A stretch of 64,000 nt of DNA from Miltoncostaea sp963762825 (lineage in GTDB: Bacteria > Actinomycetota > Thermoleophilia > Miltoncostaeales > Miltoncostaeaceae), in NCBI GenBank assembly GCA_963762825.1, contig CAVXLZ010000002.1, positions 1,054,001 through 1,118,000 of the forward strand. The letters are read 5' to 3'. Of the stretch, positions 38,802 to 47,702 are shown piece after piece; the stretch's first letter is position 1; every line of letters starts with the position of its first letter. The translations under genes and the position numbers were made by a program. The notes under the pieces were generated by a model. That model was not told the DNA's origin. It saw only the letters and a list, made by a program, of their open reading frames with translations, and did no database searches.

Positions 38802-39227
38802 TCAGCGCCGGGCGCGCATCGCGTGGGTGACGGCGACCGGCTCACCGCTCGATCCGGGGTGCGCCCCGGCCGCGAAGGCTTCGTACTCGGCGCTCTCGGC
38901 TCCGTAGAGGGCTACCCTCCCCTCGGAGTCGTGGTGCACGCCCCAGCCGTAGCGTTTGCCGAGGTCGGACGCGCGCAGGCACGCCTGCCCCTTCGAGAAG
39001 AACTCCTCGCGCGCCTGCGCCCGCTCGCACTCGGCGATGCCGCGCCGGTCGGCCCACACCCCGAAGATCACCTCGTCGGAGGTGTAGCGGTAGGGGTGGT
39101 CGTGGATCATCCGGTACGTCATCTGCGCGACCGAGGGGGTGGGGCGCTCCGGCGGTGACGTGCCGCAGCCGGCCTTGCAGTCGGGCGCGACGGCGATGAA
39201 GGTGTCGATGTAGTTCGTGGTGCTCAC
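38802..39227 (-). CDS. DUF6157 family protein
   Basis: A 141-residue protein: STTNYIDTFIAVAPDCKAG at the N-terminus, VAQMTYRMIHDHPYRYTSDEV, IFGVWADRRGI, FFSKGQACLRASDLGKRYGW and VHHDSEGRVALYG. These match the DUF6157 layout closely; the family function is unknown. The GTG at 39227 overlaps the upstream cupin stop by 4 bases, so the two form a coupled pair. Confidence 0.85.
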   Translation of the reverse strand: MSTTNYIDTFIAVAPDCKAGCGTSPPERPTPSVAQMTYRMIHDHPYRYTSDEVIFGVWADRRGIAECERAQAREEFFSKGQACLRASDLGKRYGWGVHHDSEGRVALYGAESAEYEAFAAGAHPGSSGEPVAVTHAMRARR

Positions 39228-39610
39228 GCCTTGCCCATCCTGGGGTCGGGCGCGTAGGCCACACCGGGCGTCGCCCCGAGCGCCAGCAGCCGCACCGGCT
39301 GCTCGCGGGTCACCCACTTGCGGGTCACCTCGGGCGGCACACGCACCATGTCGCCCGCGCCGGCCGGGTGCTCGGCACCCTCGGCCACCAGCACCGCAGA
39401 CCCCTCCAGGACGACGTAGACCTCCTCCTGGCCGTCATGGCCGTGGTCGTGCTCGGGGTAGCCCTCGCAGCCGGCGTCGAGCTCGATCACGTTCATGCCC
39501 CAGGCCGTCACGTCCATGGCCTGCTTGGCCGGGCGGAAACGGATTCCGGGGATCGCGTGATCGCCCTGGTAGTGCTCGATCGCGGAGATACTGCGGACGA
39601 CGACGGGCAT
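39224..39610 (-). CDS. Cupin-domain protein
   Basis: A 128-residue single-domain cupin with a metal motif near EGYPEHDHGHDGQEEVYVVLEG (H..H, E) and the second motif GDMVRVPPEV. Cupins bind Fe, Mn or Zn and act as dioxygenases, isomerases or binding proteins; the substrate is not readable. The start at ATG 39610 gives MPVVVRSIS. It overlaps the DUF6157 gene and is divergent from the AraC regulator. Confidence 0.88.
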   Translation of the reverse strand: MPVVVRSISAIEHYQGDHAIPGIRFRPAKQAMDVTAWGMNVIELDAGCEGYPEHDHGHDGQEEVYVVLEGSAVLVAEGAEHPAGAGDMVRVPPEVTRKWVTREQPVRLLALGATPGVAYAPDPRMGKA

Positions 39611-39687
39611 GGGTGGGAGCCTCCGATTCGCGATGTGTGAGGGCCGCGGGCGGCCGCCACTCCAGGAGTACCATCCGCACCGCCGCC

Positions 39688-40509
39688 ATGCTTGAACAAA
39701 CGCGACCAGACGGGCAGGCACGGGCCCGCGGGCTGGTGTCGAGCAGGCGTAGCGGCCGGCGGGTGGAGGCCCGCACCTACGCGCCCGCCGGTGCTCTCGC
39801 CGATGTGGTCGAGTGCTTCTGGACCGGCCGCTGGGACCTGCGCGGGCAGGAGCCGCATCGCATGGAGATCCTCTCCGACCCGTGCGTCAACATCGTGCTG
39901 GAGCAATCGCGCAGCCGCGTGGTGGGGGTGAGCACGCGGCTCTTCCGGCGCGAGCTCGCGGACGAGGGCTTCATCCGGGCGGCCAAGCTGCGCGCCGGGG
40001 CCGCCAGGGCGGTGCTGGCGGGCGAGTCGATCGCCCGCTTCACCGACCGCATGACTCCGCTCGCCGAGGTGTTCCACGACGCGGACGACCTCGAACCAGG
40101 TGTCCTCGCGCCCGACGACGATCGCGAGGGCCTCGCACATCTGGAGGCATGGCTCACGGCGCGCCTGGCCGATCCGCCCGACCCGAGAGTCGCCCTCGCC
40201 GCCCGGGCCGTCGGCCACATCGCGCGCGAGCCCGAGGTGATGAGCGCAGGCCAGGTGGCCGAGGAGGCGGGCCTCACCCTGCGCCCGCTGCAGCGCCTCT
40301 TTCGCGAGTACGTCGGCGCCTCCCCCAAGTGGGTGATCCGCCGCCACCGGCTGCAGGAGGCCGCCGCGCGCCTGGAGCGCGACGGCGGCGGGTCGCTCGC
40401 GACGCTGGCCGCCGAGCTCGGCTACGCCGACCACGCCCACCTCTCGCGCGACTTCAAGATCGCCACGGGGCGCTCTCCGTCGGAGTTCGCCCGGGTCGTC
40501 TGGGAGTGA
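39688..40509 (+). CDS. AraC-family transcriptional regulator
   Basis: A 273-residue protein with a C-terminal AraC double HTH (SAGQVAEEAGLTLRPLQRLF, then YADHAHLSRDFKIATGRSPSEF) and an N-terminal DUF6597-like ligand domain (YAPAGALADVVECFWTGRWD). It is divergent from the cupin/DUF6157 pair, with starts about 78 bases apart, and probably controls that pair from the shared promoter region. The ATG at 39688 is preceded by AGGAG at longer spacing. Confidence 0.88.
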   Translation: MLEQTRPDGQARARGLVSSRRSGRRVEARTYAPAGALADVVECFWTGRWDLRGQEPHRMEILSDPCVNIVLEQSRSRVVGVSTRLFRRELADEGFIRAAKLRAGAARAVLAGESIARFTDRMTPLAEVFHDADDLEPGVLAPDDDREGLAHLEAWLTARLADPPDPRVALAARAVGHIAREPEVMSAGQVAEEAGLTLRPLQRLFREYVGASPKWVIRRHRLQEAAARLERDGGGSLATLAAELGYADHAHLSRDFKIATGRSPSEFARVVWE

Positions 40510-40620
40510 TGCGGGCTACTGCGCGGCCGTGGGCGGGCCCTCGCGCGTGCACCGAGGACTGTGACGTTCGCTCATCGTGCAGCGCGGCGCTGCGGCTGGG
40601 GCGGGGTATAGGCTCGCCCG

Positions 40621-42057
40621 GTGACGCCCCCGCTCTCGCCCTCGGGCACGGATCAGGCCCCCCGCGTCATCCACCGGATCATCCTCCTCGGGGCGGGCGG
40701 CGACCTGGCCGCGCGTCTCATCCTGCCCGGGCTGGCGGGGCTGATGGCGCTCGGCAAGCTCCCGGAGGGCTTTCGCCTGATCGGCGTGGATCGCGAGACC
40801 TGGGACGGCGACGACTTCCGCGCCCACGTGAGCCAGGCCATCGGCGAGCACGGCGACGAGCACGCACGTGCGGGAGAGGCCGAGCTGCGGGACGCCTGTT
40901 CATACATGCACGGCGACGCCGGCGACCCGAGGGCGATCACCGCGGCCATGGCGATGGGCACCGGCCCCGCCGTGATCTATCTCGCACTGCCGCCCCAGGT
41001 CTTCGCGCCCGCCATCGGTGCCCTGGCGGAAGCGAAGCTGCCCGAGGGCTGCGCCATCGTCATCGAGAAGCCCTTCGGCCACGACCTGGCCTCGGCCCAG
41101 GAGCTGAACGCGCTGCTCGCGAAGGCCGCGCCCGAGAGCGCGATCCACCGGGTCGATCACTTCCTCGAGAAGCAGACCGTGCAGAACGTGCTCGGCCTGC
41201 GCTTCGCCAACCGCATCTTCGAGCCGATCTGGAACCGCGAGCACATCGAGCGGGTGGAGATCGTCTGGGACGAGACCCTCGCCCTGGAGGGGCGCGCCAA
41301 CTACTACGACCGCTCCGGCGCGCTGCGCGACATGATCCAGAACCACCTGTTACAGGTGATGGCGCTGGTGGCGATGGAGCCGCCGCCGACGATGCACGAG
41401 CGCGACCTGCGCGACCGCAAGGTCGACGTGCTGCGCGCGGTGCGCACGCCCACCGCGAAGGAGGTCGCCAGGGAGACCACGCGCGCCCGCTACACCGCCG
41501 GCGTCGCGCAGAACGGACACGTGCCCGACTACGCGAGCGAGGAGGGCGTGGACGGCGCCAAGCAGACGGAGACCTTCGCCGAGGTGACCCTGCGGGTGGA
41601 CAACTGGCGATGGGCCGATGTGCCATTTGTCCTTCGCAGCGGCAAGGCGCTCGGCGCGGTGTGCCAGCACGTGGCGATCCACTTCCGCCCGGTGCCGCAT
41701 CTCACCTTCGGCCGCCAGACCCACGCCGAGCCCAACATGCTCACCCTCAGCCTCGCGCCCGATCGCCTGGAGCTCTGCGTGAACATCAACGACACCGACG
41801 AGTCGTTCGCCCTGGAGCAGGCGACGATGATCGCCGAGCTCGCCCCCCAGAGCATCTCGGCCTACGGCAAGGTCATCCTCGACGTGCTCCACTCCGACCC
41901 GACCCTCTCGATACGTGGCGACGAGGCAGAGGAGTGCTGGCGCATCGTCGAGCCGATCATGCAGAGCTGGGCCGCGGGCACACCGGCGATCGAGGAGTAC
42001 CCGGCCGGGTCACCCGGCCCGACGGCATCGCGCTGCACCCTGGCGGCCGACGGGTAG
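40621..42057 (+). CDS. zwf: Glucose-6-phosphate dehydrogenase
   Basis: A 478-residue enzyme that oxidises glucose-6-phosphate to 6-phosphogluconolactone with NAD(P)+. The Rossmann start is GAGGDLAARLILPGL, where the usual GASGDLA..K motif has Gly for Ser and no Lys. The catalytic region is HRVDHFLEKQTVQN (family RIDHYLGKE). Also visible are EKPFGHDLASA, NHLLQVMALVAMEPP, and RSGKAL near the C-terminus. These substitutions suggest an altered cofactor or substrate preference. The GTG at 40621 matches the family start. No opcA, tal or gnd is adjacent, so it stands outside a standard pentose-phosphate operon. Confidence 0.88.
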   Translation: MTPPLSPSGTDQAPRVIHRIILLGAGGDLAARLILPGLAGLMALGKLPEGFRLIGVDRETWDGDDFRAHVSQAIGEHGDEHARAGEAELRDACSYMHGDAGDPRAITAAMAMGTGPAVIYLALPPQVFAPAIGALAEAKLPEGCAIVIEKPFGHDLASAQELNALLAKAAPESAIHRVDHFLEKQTVQNVLGLRFANRIFEPIWNREHIERVEIVWDETLALEGRANYYDRSGALRDMIQNHLLQVMALVAMEPPPTMHERDLRDRKVDVLRAVRTPTAKEVARETTRARYTAGVAQNGHVPDYASEEGVDGAKQTETFAEVTLRVDNWRWADVPFVLRSGKALGAVCQHVAIHFRPVPHLTFGRQTHAEPNMLTLSLAPDRLELCVNINDTDESFALEQATMIAELAPQSISAYGKVILDVLHSDPTLSIRGDEAEECWRIVEPIMQSWAAGTPAIEEYPAGSPGPTASRCTLAADG

Positions 42058-42204
42058 ACCCCCGGCCGGCCTCCACGCGGGCTCTTCGCCCGGTCTTGCG
42101 CTCGTCAGCCGTCGCCCCTGCGACATCGGCGTGGTGCCCGCCGTCCTGCTCGGTCCGTGAGCCCGAGCGATGCTCAACCGCTGCCTCCGCCACCGCGGCC
42201 CGGG

Positions 42205-42639
42205 TCAGCCGGGCGCAGGACCGAGGTGGGGCGCCAGCCGGCTTTCAAGAGCCGGAGCCGGAAGCGCGCCCACGATGCGGTTGACCTCACTCCCGCCGCC
42301 CATGACCACCAGGAGTGGGATGCTCATGGCGCGGTAGCGCTGGGCCAGGGAGGGGTTCTCGTCCACGTTCACGCGCACCACCTTCAGCCGGCCCGCGTGA
42401 CGCTCGGCCATCTTCTCGAGGACCGGGGCGATCTGGCGGCAGGGCCCGCACCACGGCGCCCAGAAGTCCACCACCACCGGTACGGCGGCCTGCGTCTCCT
42501 CGGCGAAGTCCGACTCGTCGGCTTCCACCGACCACGGCAGCGGCACGTGACATCCAGCGCAGCGCGGGATGGCGGTGGGGTGGGAACGCACCCTGGCGCG
42601 CTTGCCGCAAGAGGTGCACGTGACGATGGTGGCGGCCAT
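42205..42639 (-). CDS. Thioredoxin 2-type protein with N-terminal zinc motif
   Basis: A 144-residue protein. An N-terminal zinc-binding part has CTSC and CAGC; a thioredoxin domain follows with VVVDFWAPWCGPCRQIAPVLE and cis-Pro in MSIPLLVV. This is the TrxC (thioredoxin 2) type, a cytoplasmic disulfide reductase often linked to oxidative stress. ATG 42639 begins MAATIVTCTSCG. Confidence 0.93.
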   Translation of the reverse strand: MAATIVTCTSCGKRARVRSHPTAIPRCAGCHVPLPWSVEADESDFAEETQAAVPVVVDFWAPWCGPCRQIAPVLEKMAERHAGRLKVVRVNVDENPSLAQRYRAMSIPLLVVMGGGSEVNRIVGALPAPALESRLAPHLGPAPG

Positions 42640-42717
42640 GGTCCCAGGGTACTCCCGCACCCGCTCGCACTTCCGACCGGCCTTCGATGCTCGACCCCTG
42701 CCCCCTGGGCCGCCTTT

Positions 42718-43251
42718 CTAGCTCGTGGTCGTTCCGGCGCCTCCGTCGCAGTTCGCCCTCAGATTGCTCACCGCCTGATCGAGGGGCTCGAGTGAGTCTT
42801 TGAGCGACTCGAGGGCCTGGCGCGCGGACTGGCCGCTGCCGGGGATGTCTCGGATCGCCGCCTTTGCGCTGTCCCAGGCCTGGCTGAGGGCCGTGGTGTC
42901 GATGCTGACGTCGTCCTTGGCGGCCGACAGGAGGGCGGCGCCGGCGGTGAGCAGGTTCGCCGAGGTCGTAGTCAGCCGGCCGAGCGTCGTGTTGGTGGGA
43001 TCGAGCGCCCTGAGGTCGGCGAATGCGTCCTGCAGGTCGGCCCGGCTCGCGCAGACGGCCTCGTTGGAGGAGGACGGCGAGGTGCTTGAGCCGGCCACCG
43101 GTGCGCTGTCGCTGCCGCAGGCCGCCAGGCCGAGAGCGAGGATCACCACCAGCGCTCCGAGGGGGATGAGCAGCGCAGGCCTCCGCGTGTCCGCCGTCCT
43201 TGTCGCCGGGGTCGATGCGTCAAGTGTTTCACCCGCGCGCGGCCTGCGCAT
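42718..43251 (-). CDS. Putative lipoprotein
   Basis: A 177-residue protein with a lipobox (LALGLAACGSD; Cys near residue 46) after a TM-like stretch ALLIPLGALVVILALG. The mature part is helical and Ser/Thr-rich, with two further cysteines (VCASRADLQ and NLRANCDGG). Secreted helical lipoproteins of this sort are common in actinobacteria; no domain is recognised. The start at ATG 43251 is a guess. Confidence 0.65.
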   Translation of the reverse strand: MRRPRAGETLDASTPATRTADTRRPALLIPLGALVVILALGLAACGSDSAPVAGSSTSPSSSNEAVCASRADLQDAFADLRALDPTNTTLGRLTTTSANLLTAGAALLSAAKDDVSIDTTALSQAWDSAKAAIRDIPGSGQSARQALESLKDSLEPLDQAVSNLRANCDGGAGTTTS

Positions 43252-43286
43252 CGGTCTGGGGGATGACGCCGGCCCGGCGGCGCACG

Positions 43287-45063
43287 TCAGGTGACGCTCG
43301 CGGCCTCTCCGGTCTGCACCCGCCACAGGGCGGCGTAGAGCCCTCCCGCCCCCACCAGCTGGTCGTGCGTCCCCGCCTCGCGCACGAGGCCCGCTTCCAG
43401 CACGTGGATCCGGTCGGCGTGGCGCACGGTGCTCAGCCGATGGGCGATCACCAGCGTCGTCCGTCCTTCCGAGACGTGCTCCAGGCTACCTCTGGATCGC
43501 GGCCTCGGTCTCGTTGTCAACGGAAGACGTGGCCTCGTCGAGGACGAGGATCGCCGGGTTCCTCAGGATCGCCCGCGCGATCGACAGCCGCTGCCTCTGG
43601 CCTCCGCTCAGCTTCTGACCCCGCTCTCCGACCAGGGTGTCGTAGCCGTCGCTCAACGACGAGATGAACTCGTGCGCCTCCGCCAGCCGCGCGGCCTCCT
43701 CCACCCCCTCGTCCGGGGCGTCGGGGTCTCCGTAGGCGATGTTCTCCCTCACCGTTCCGTCGAAGAGGAAGACGTCCTGACTCACGAGGCCGATGGCGCC
43801 GCGCAGATCTCCGAAGGTCAACTCCTTCACATCCACTCCGTCCACTGTCACACGCCCCGAGCTCGGCTCGTACAACCGAAGCAGCAACTTCACGATGGTG
43901 CTCTTTCCGGCACCGGTCAGCCCCACCACAGCGTGGGTCTCGCCCGCGGGCACGTCGATGTTCAGGCCGTGCAGCACCTCCGGGCCGGAGCTGTAGGAGA
44001 AGCGGACGTCCTCGAACCTCACCGCTCCGGCGACGGGCTTCGACAGCAGGCCCGAGCCCTCGGTGATCTGAGGCTCGATGTCGAGCAGATCGAGGATCCG
44101 CCGGGTGCTCGCCATGGCGCGCTGGTAGAGGTCGAAGGTCTCTCCGAGCCGGGTCAGTGGCCACAACAACCGCTGGGTCATGAAGACCAGGATCGAGAAG
44201 AAGCCGACGGCGAGGGCTCCGCTGATGACTGCGCGCCCGCCCACGAGCAGGGTCATGGTGAAGCCGAGCAGGATCGCCATGCGCACGAGCGGTGTGAACG
44301 CCGAGCTGAGCCGGATGGCGTTGCGGTTGGCCTCGCGATAGGCGTCGCTCGTCCCGCTGACGCGCGCGATCTCCAGGTCCTCGGCGGTGAAGGCCTTGAT
44401 GGTGGCGATGCCGCCGAGGTTGTTCGACAGCGTCCCGTTCAGCACGCCGACCTGGTCTCTGACGGCCTTGTATCGGGGCTCGAGGCGGCGCTGGTAGAGG
44501 AAGCTGGCCCATACGATCACGGGGATCGGGGCGAACGACACGAGGAACAGAAGCGGGCTCGCCACGAGGAAGACGACGCCGACCAGGATGACGTTGACGA
44601 CCATCGCGATGATCGCGCTGGCGCCTACGTCGAGGAAGCGCTCGAGCTGGTTGACGTCGTCGTTCAGCACGCTCATCAGGCCGCCGGTGCTCTGGTCCTC
44701 GAAGTAGCCGAGCTCCAGGCGCTGAAGATGGGAGTAGGCGTCGATCCGCGCCTCGTGCTCGATGGTCTGGCTGAGGTTGCGCCAGACGACCGCGGCGCCC
44801 CACTCGGTGATGCTCTCGCCCACCCAGACGGCGGCGTTCACCGCGGCGAGGATCACGAGCTGTCCCCAGCGGCCTTCGACGCCCGTGAGATCGGCGACGA
44901 AGGAGCGGTCGGCGTTGACCACGACGTCCACCGCGAAGCCGATCAGGATCTCCGGGAAGACATCGAAGACCTTGTTGGCGATCGTGAGGACCGTCGCCCA
45001 GATCACCCGGCCCCGGTGGCGGTCGGTGTAGCGCCAGAGGCGGCGGAGCGGGCGGTCGTGCAC
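43287..45063 (-). CDS. ABC transporter (fused permease-ATPase), frameshifted near the C-terminus
   Basis: A 591-residue half-transporter of the MsbA/MdlB exporter type, with six TM helices and then an ATPase with GLTGAGKST, LSGGQRQRLSIARA, ILVLDEATSSVD and a switch histidine in VIAHRLSTVRHADR. After ATEAAIQR-type sequence a TAG at 43486-43488 interrupts the frame. One extra base (position 43488) explains it, since AIQ-R-SLEHVSEGRTTLVIAHRLS continues in the next frame to 43287. Homodimeric exporters move lipids, peptides or drugs; the cargo is unknown. The GTG at 45063 starts near the first TM. It is divergent from the oxidase operon. Confidence 0.88.
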
Positions 45064-45144
45064 CCCCGCACCTTGCCAGACCCTCAGGGCTCCGCGACCG
45101 CCTCGGTACGGGTTTGCCGCAAGGAGATTGGGTGGGTTTCCCCC

Positions 45145-45717
45145 ATGCCGCCGGCCCCCCAGCCGCATAGAAACCACCCCGTGAACCCAACCGCGCTCAC
45201 CATCACCATCGCGTACTCGGCCGTCAGCGTCATCGCCGTCATCGCGATCCTCCTCGTCTGGCGCTCGACCCACTCGTTCGAGGAGCAGCGCGAGGACACG
45301 GTGGACACCGAGCGACTGGCCCATGGGGAGAAGGGCTGGTTCATCATCGCGGTGATCTGCCTCGGCATCCTCGGGCTCTCGACGCTGGCCTTCATCCCCT
45401 ACGGCGACAACGCCGCGGCGAGGGGCCAGCAGCAGGTCGAGGTGGTCGGCCAGCAGTACGCGTGGACCATCTCGCCGAGCACCATCACGGCGGGCGTGCC
45501 GGTGCGCTTCGCCGTACGCGCCAGCGATGTGAACCACGGCTTCGCCGTCTACAACGACGACAACATCCTGCTGTTCCAGATCCAGGCCGTGCCCGATCAC
45601 GTGAGCCACATCGTCTACACCTTCAAGGTCCCGGGGAGATATCAGGTGGTCTGCCTCGAGTTCTGTGGCTTCAACCACCACAAGATGCTGGGCTCCTTCC
45701 AGGTGCAGGCCGCATGA
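45145..45717 (+). CDS. Cytochrome c oxidase subunit II (ba3-like, CuA)
   Basis: A subunit with one N-terminal TM helix and a periplasmic cupredoxin domain. The CuA site is visible as CLEFCGFNHHKM together with the upstream His in DVNHGFAV. The short form matches ba3-type (B-family) oxidase subunit II. A 36-codon second TM (KGWFIIAVICLGILGLSTLAF) follows the first. The ATG at 45145 has GGGTGGG nearby; a GTG at 45181 is an alternative start. The stop overlaps the start of the subunit I gene (ATGA), so both subunits are coupled. Confidence 0.9.
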   Translation: MPPAPQPHRNHPVNPTALTITIAYSAVSVIAVIAILLVWRSTHSFEEQREDTVDTERLAHGEKGWFIIAVICLGILGLSTLAFIPYGDNAAARGQQQVEVVGQQYAWTISPSTITAGVPVRFAVRASDVNHGFAVYNDDNILLFQIQAVPDHVSHIVYTFKVPGRYQVVCLEFCGFNHHKMLGSFQVQAA

Positions 45718-47687
45718 GCACGGCGGCGGCCGCCCACAACCAGGTGGACTACACACCGGTGGGGCCCGAGGACCGCGCCGTCGCGCGTTCTCTGACCCTC
45801 TGGTACGTCCTCGCATCGACCGTCATCTTCCTGGTGGCGGGGTTGCTCGGGATGGTGTTGCGCCAGAGCCAGGCCGACATCGTGCGGCTCGACGACAACA
45901 CCTGGTACGCGGTGATGACCGCCCACGGCCTCGGTGCCTTCGTCGGCTGGGCCGCCTTCGCGGTGATGGGCTTCGCCTTCTGGGTGCTGGCCGAGGTCGG
46001 CTACCCGATCCGCCGCCTCGGGGCAGGTCTCGCCCGCACCGCCTGGTGGTGCATGGTGGCCGGCGTGGCCGGCGTGGTCGTGACCACCCTCGTCTTCAGC
46101 TTCGGCGGCTCGTGGGTGTTCCTCTACCCGCTGCCGTTCAACTCGTCCGGCCAGTGGGGCGACGTGGCCACCGCGTTCTTCTCGTTCTCGGTGCTGCTGG
46201 TGGGCCTGTCGATCATCATCTGGTGCGTCTCGATCATCGTGATCGTGACCGGCCCGGGCCTCGGCTCGGACCGCTCGGGGCCCAACCGCCTCGGGGCCGC
46301 CATGGGCCTCGGCATCCTCTTCCCCAAGAAGTTCCCGAGCGCCCAGCCGGTGCCCTACCCGGTGATCCCGCTGACCGTGATCGCCATCGACATGATCATC
46401 GCGACGGTCCCGCTCGCGATCCTCCTGGTCGAGATGATCTTCGAGTCGTTCTTCGACATCAGCGTCGACCCGCTGCTGGCCAAGAACGTGCTCTGGTGGT
46501 TCGGCCACCCGGTGGTGTACCTGCTGCTGTTCCCGGCGGTCGCGATCTATTACCTGCTGGTGCCGCGTTATGCGCGCAGGCCCCTGGTGGCGGGCAACAT
46601 CATCGCCGTCGGCTGGACGATCGCCGTCATCGCCAACGTCACGGTGTGGGCCCACCACCTCTACCTGGACTACCCCGACGGGATCCAGGCGGCGATCAAC
46701 ACCGGCATGGAGCCCCTCACGTTCGCCCTGACGATCGTCTCGGCGCTCAGCCTCTACAGCCTCTTCTTCACCATCTACCGCTCGCGCTGGACCTGGAACG
46801 CGGCGAGCACCGCGCTCTTCCTGGGCCTGGTGGCCTGGCTGCTGGCCGGCCTGTCGGGCGTGGTCAACGCGACCATCGCGTGGGACGCCTTCGTCCATAA
46901 CACGCTCTGGATCGTGGGCCACTTCCACCACATGGCTCTGCTCAACATCGGCATCGTCATCTTCGGCGCGATCTACGCCTTCCTGCCCGACCTGCTCGGC
47001 CGCCCGCTCTACAGCGATCGCATGGGCATGTGGCACATCTGGCTCACCTCGTTCGCGGCCACCGCCTTCAGCGTGATCTGGATCTGGCAGGGCCTCGACG
47101 GAGCTCCGCGTCGCTTCTCGGTGCTGCCCGGCCAGTACGACCAGATGACCGCCGCGTCGATCCCGATCGTCATCGTGCTCGCGCTGGCGCAGCTGCTGCT
47201 GGTGTGGAACATCGTCCAGACCTTCCGCGGCAAGACCAGCTCGGCCACCCAGCGCCTCGAGCTCGGCCTGGCGAAGCCGCGCCTCACGAGCCCCGCCATC
47301 CAGGGCGGTGTGATCGTGCTGACGATCGCGTCGCTGTTCGGCCTGGCGGCCGCGGGCTGGGCGATCGGGGGCATCAACCAGGACGATGCGAAGGCCGCCT
47401 TCCTGCCGCCCATCGAGCAGCCGGCGGGTGGCGGCGGCGAGTCGCCGCAGGTCGCCGCAGGCCGCGAGGTGTTCGTGGCCACCGGGTGCAGCGGATGCCA
47501 CGTGCTCGCCTCGGCCAACGCCAGCGGAGTGGTCGGTCCCAACCTCGACCTCACCAAGCCCAGCACGGAGCTGTCGATCGACCGGGTCACAAACGGCCTC
47601 GGCGGGATGCCGGCCTTCAAGGATCAGCTCACACCCGACCAGATCGAGGCGGTCGCCGTGTTCATCTCGACGACGGCCGGTAAGTAG
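45714..47687 (+). CDS. Cytochrome c oxidase subunit I fused to a C-terminal cytochrome c domain
   Basis: A 657-residue proton-pumping oxidase core. Haem and copper ligands are visible: H71 in MTAHGLG (low-spin haem), WWFGHPVVYLLLFP with the His-Tyr pair at CuB, WAHHLYLD, and GHFHHMALL for the high-spin haem. About 12-13 TM helices. After residue 560 a haem c domain is fused: CSGCH at 592-596, with an axial Met in GGMPAFK near 632. B-family enzymes usually lack this tail on subunit I, so the cytochrome domain may feed electrons from a c-type donor into the enzyme. It overlaps subunit II and is followed by ctaG. Confidence 0.92.
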   Translation: MSTAAAAHNQVDYTPVGPEDRAVARSLTLWYVLASTVIFLVAGLLGMVLRQSQADIVRLDDNTWYAVMTAHGLGAFVGWAAFAVMGFAFWVLAEVGYPIRRLGAGLARTAWWCMVAGVAGVVVTTLVFSFGGSWVFLYPLPFNSSGQWGDVATAFFSFSVLLVGLSIIIWCVSIIVIVTGPGLGSDRSGPNRLGAAMGLGILFPKKFPSAQPVPYPVIPLTVIAIDMIIATVPLAILLVEMIFESFFDISVDPLLAKNVLWWFGHPVVYLLLFPAVAIYYLLVPRYARRPLVAGNIIAVGWTIAVIANVTVWAHHLYLDYPDGIQAAINTGMEPLTFALTIVSALSLYSLFFTIYRSRWTWNAASTALFLGLVAWLLAGLSGVVNATIAWDAFVHNTLWIVGHFHHMALLNIGIVIFGAIYAFLPDLLGRPLYSDRMGMWHIWLTSFAATAFSVIWIWQGLDGAPRRFSVLPGQYDQMTAASIPIVIVLALAQLLLVWNIVQTFRGKTSSATQRLELGLAKPRLTSPAIQGGVIVLTIASLFGLAAAGWAIGGINQDDAKAAFLPPIEQPAGGGGESPQVAAGREVFVATGCSGCHVLASANASGVVGPNLDLTKPSTELSIDRVTNGLGGMPAFKDQLTPDQIEAVAVFISTTAGK

Positions 47688-47702
47688 GTCCCTGGGCCGC
47701 TG

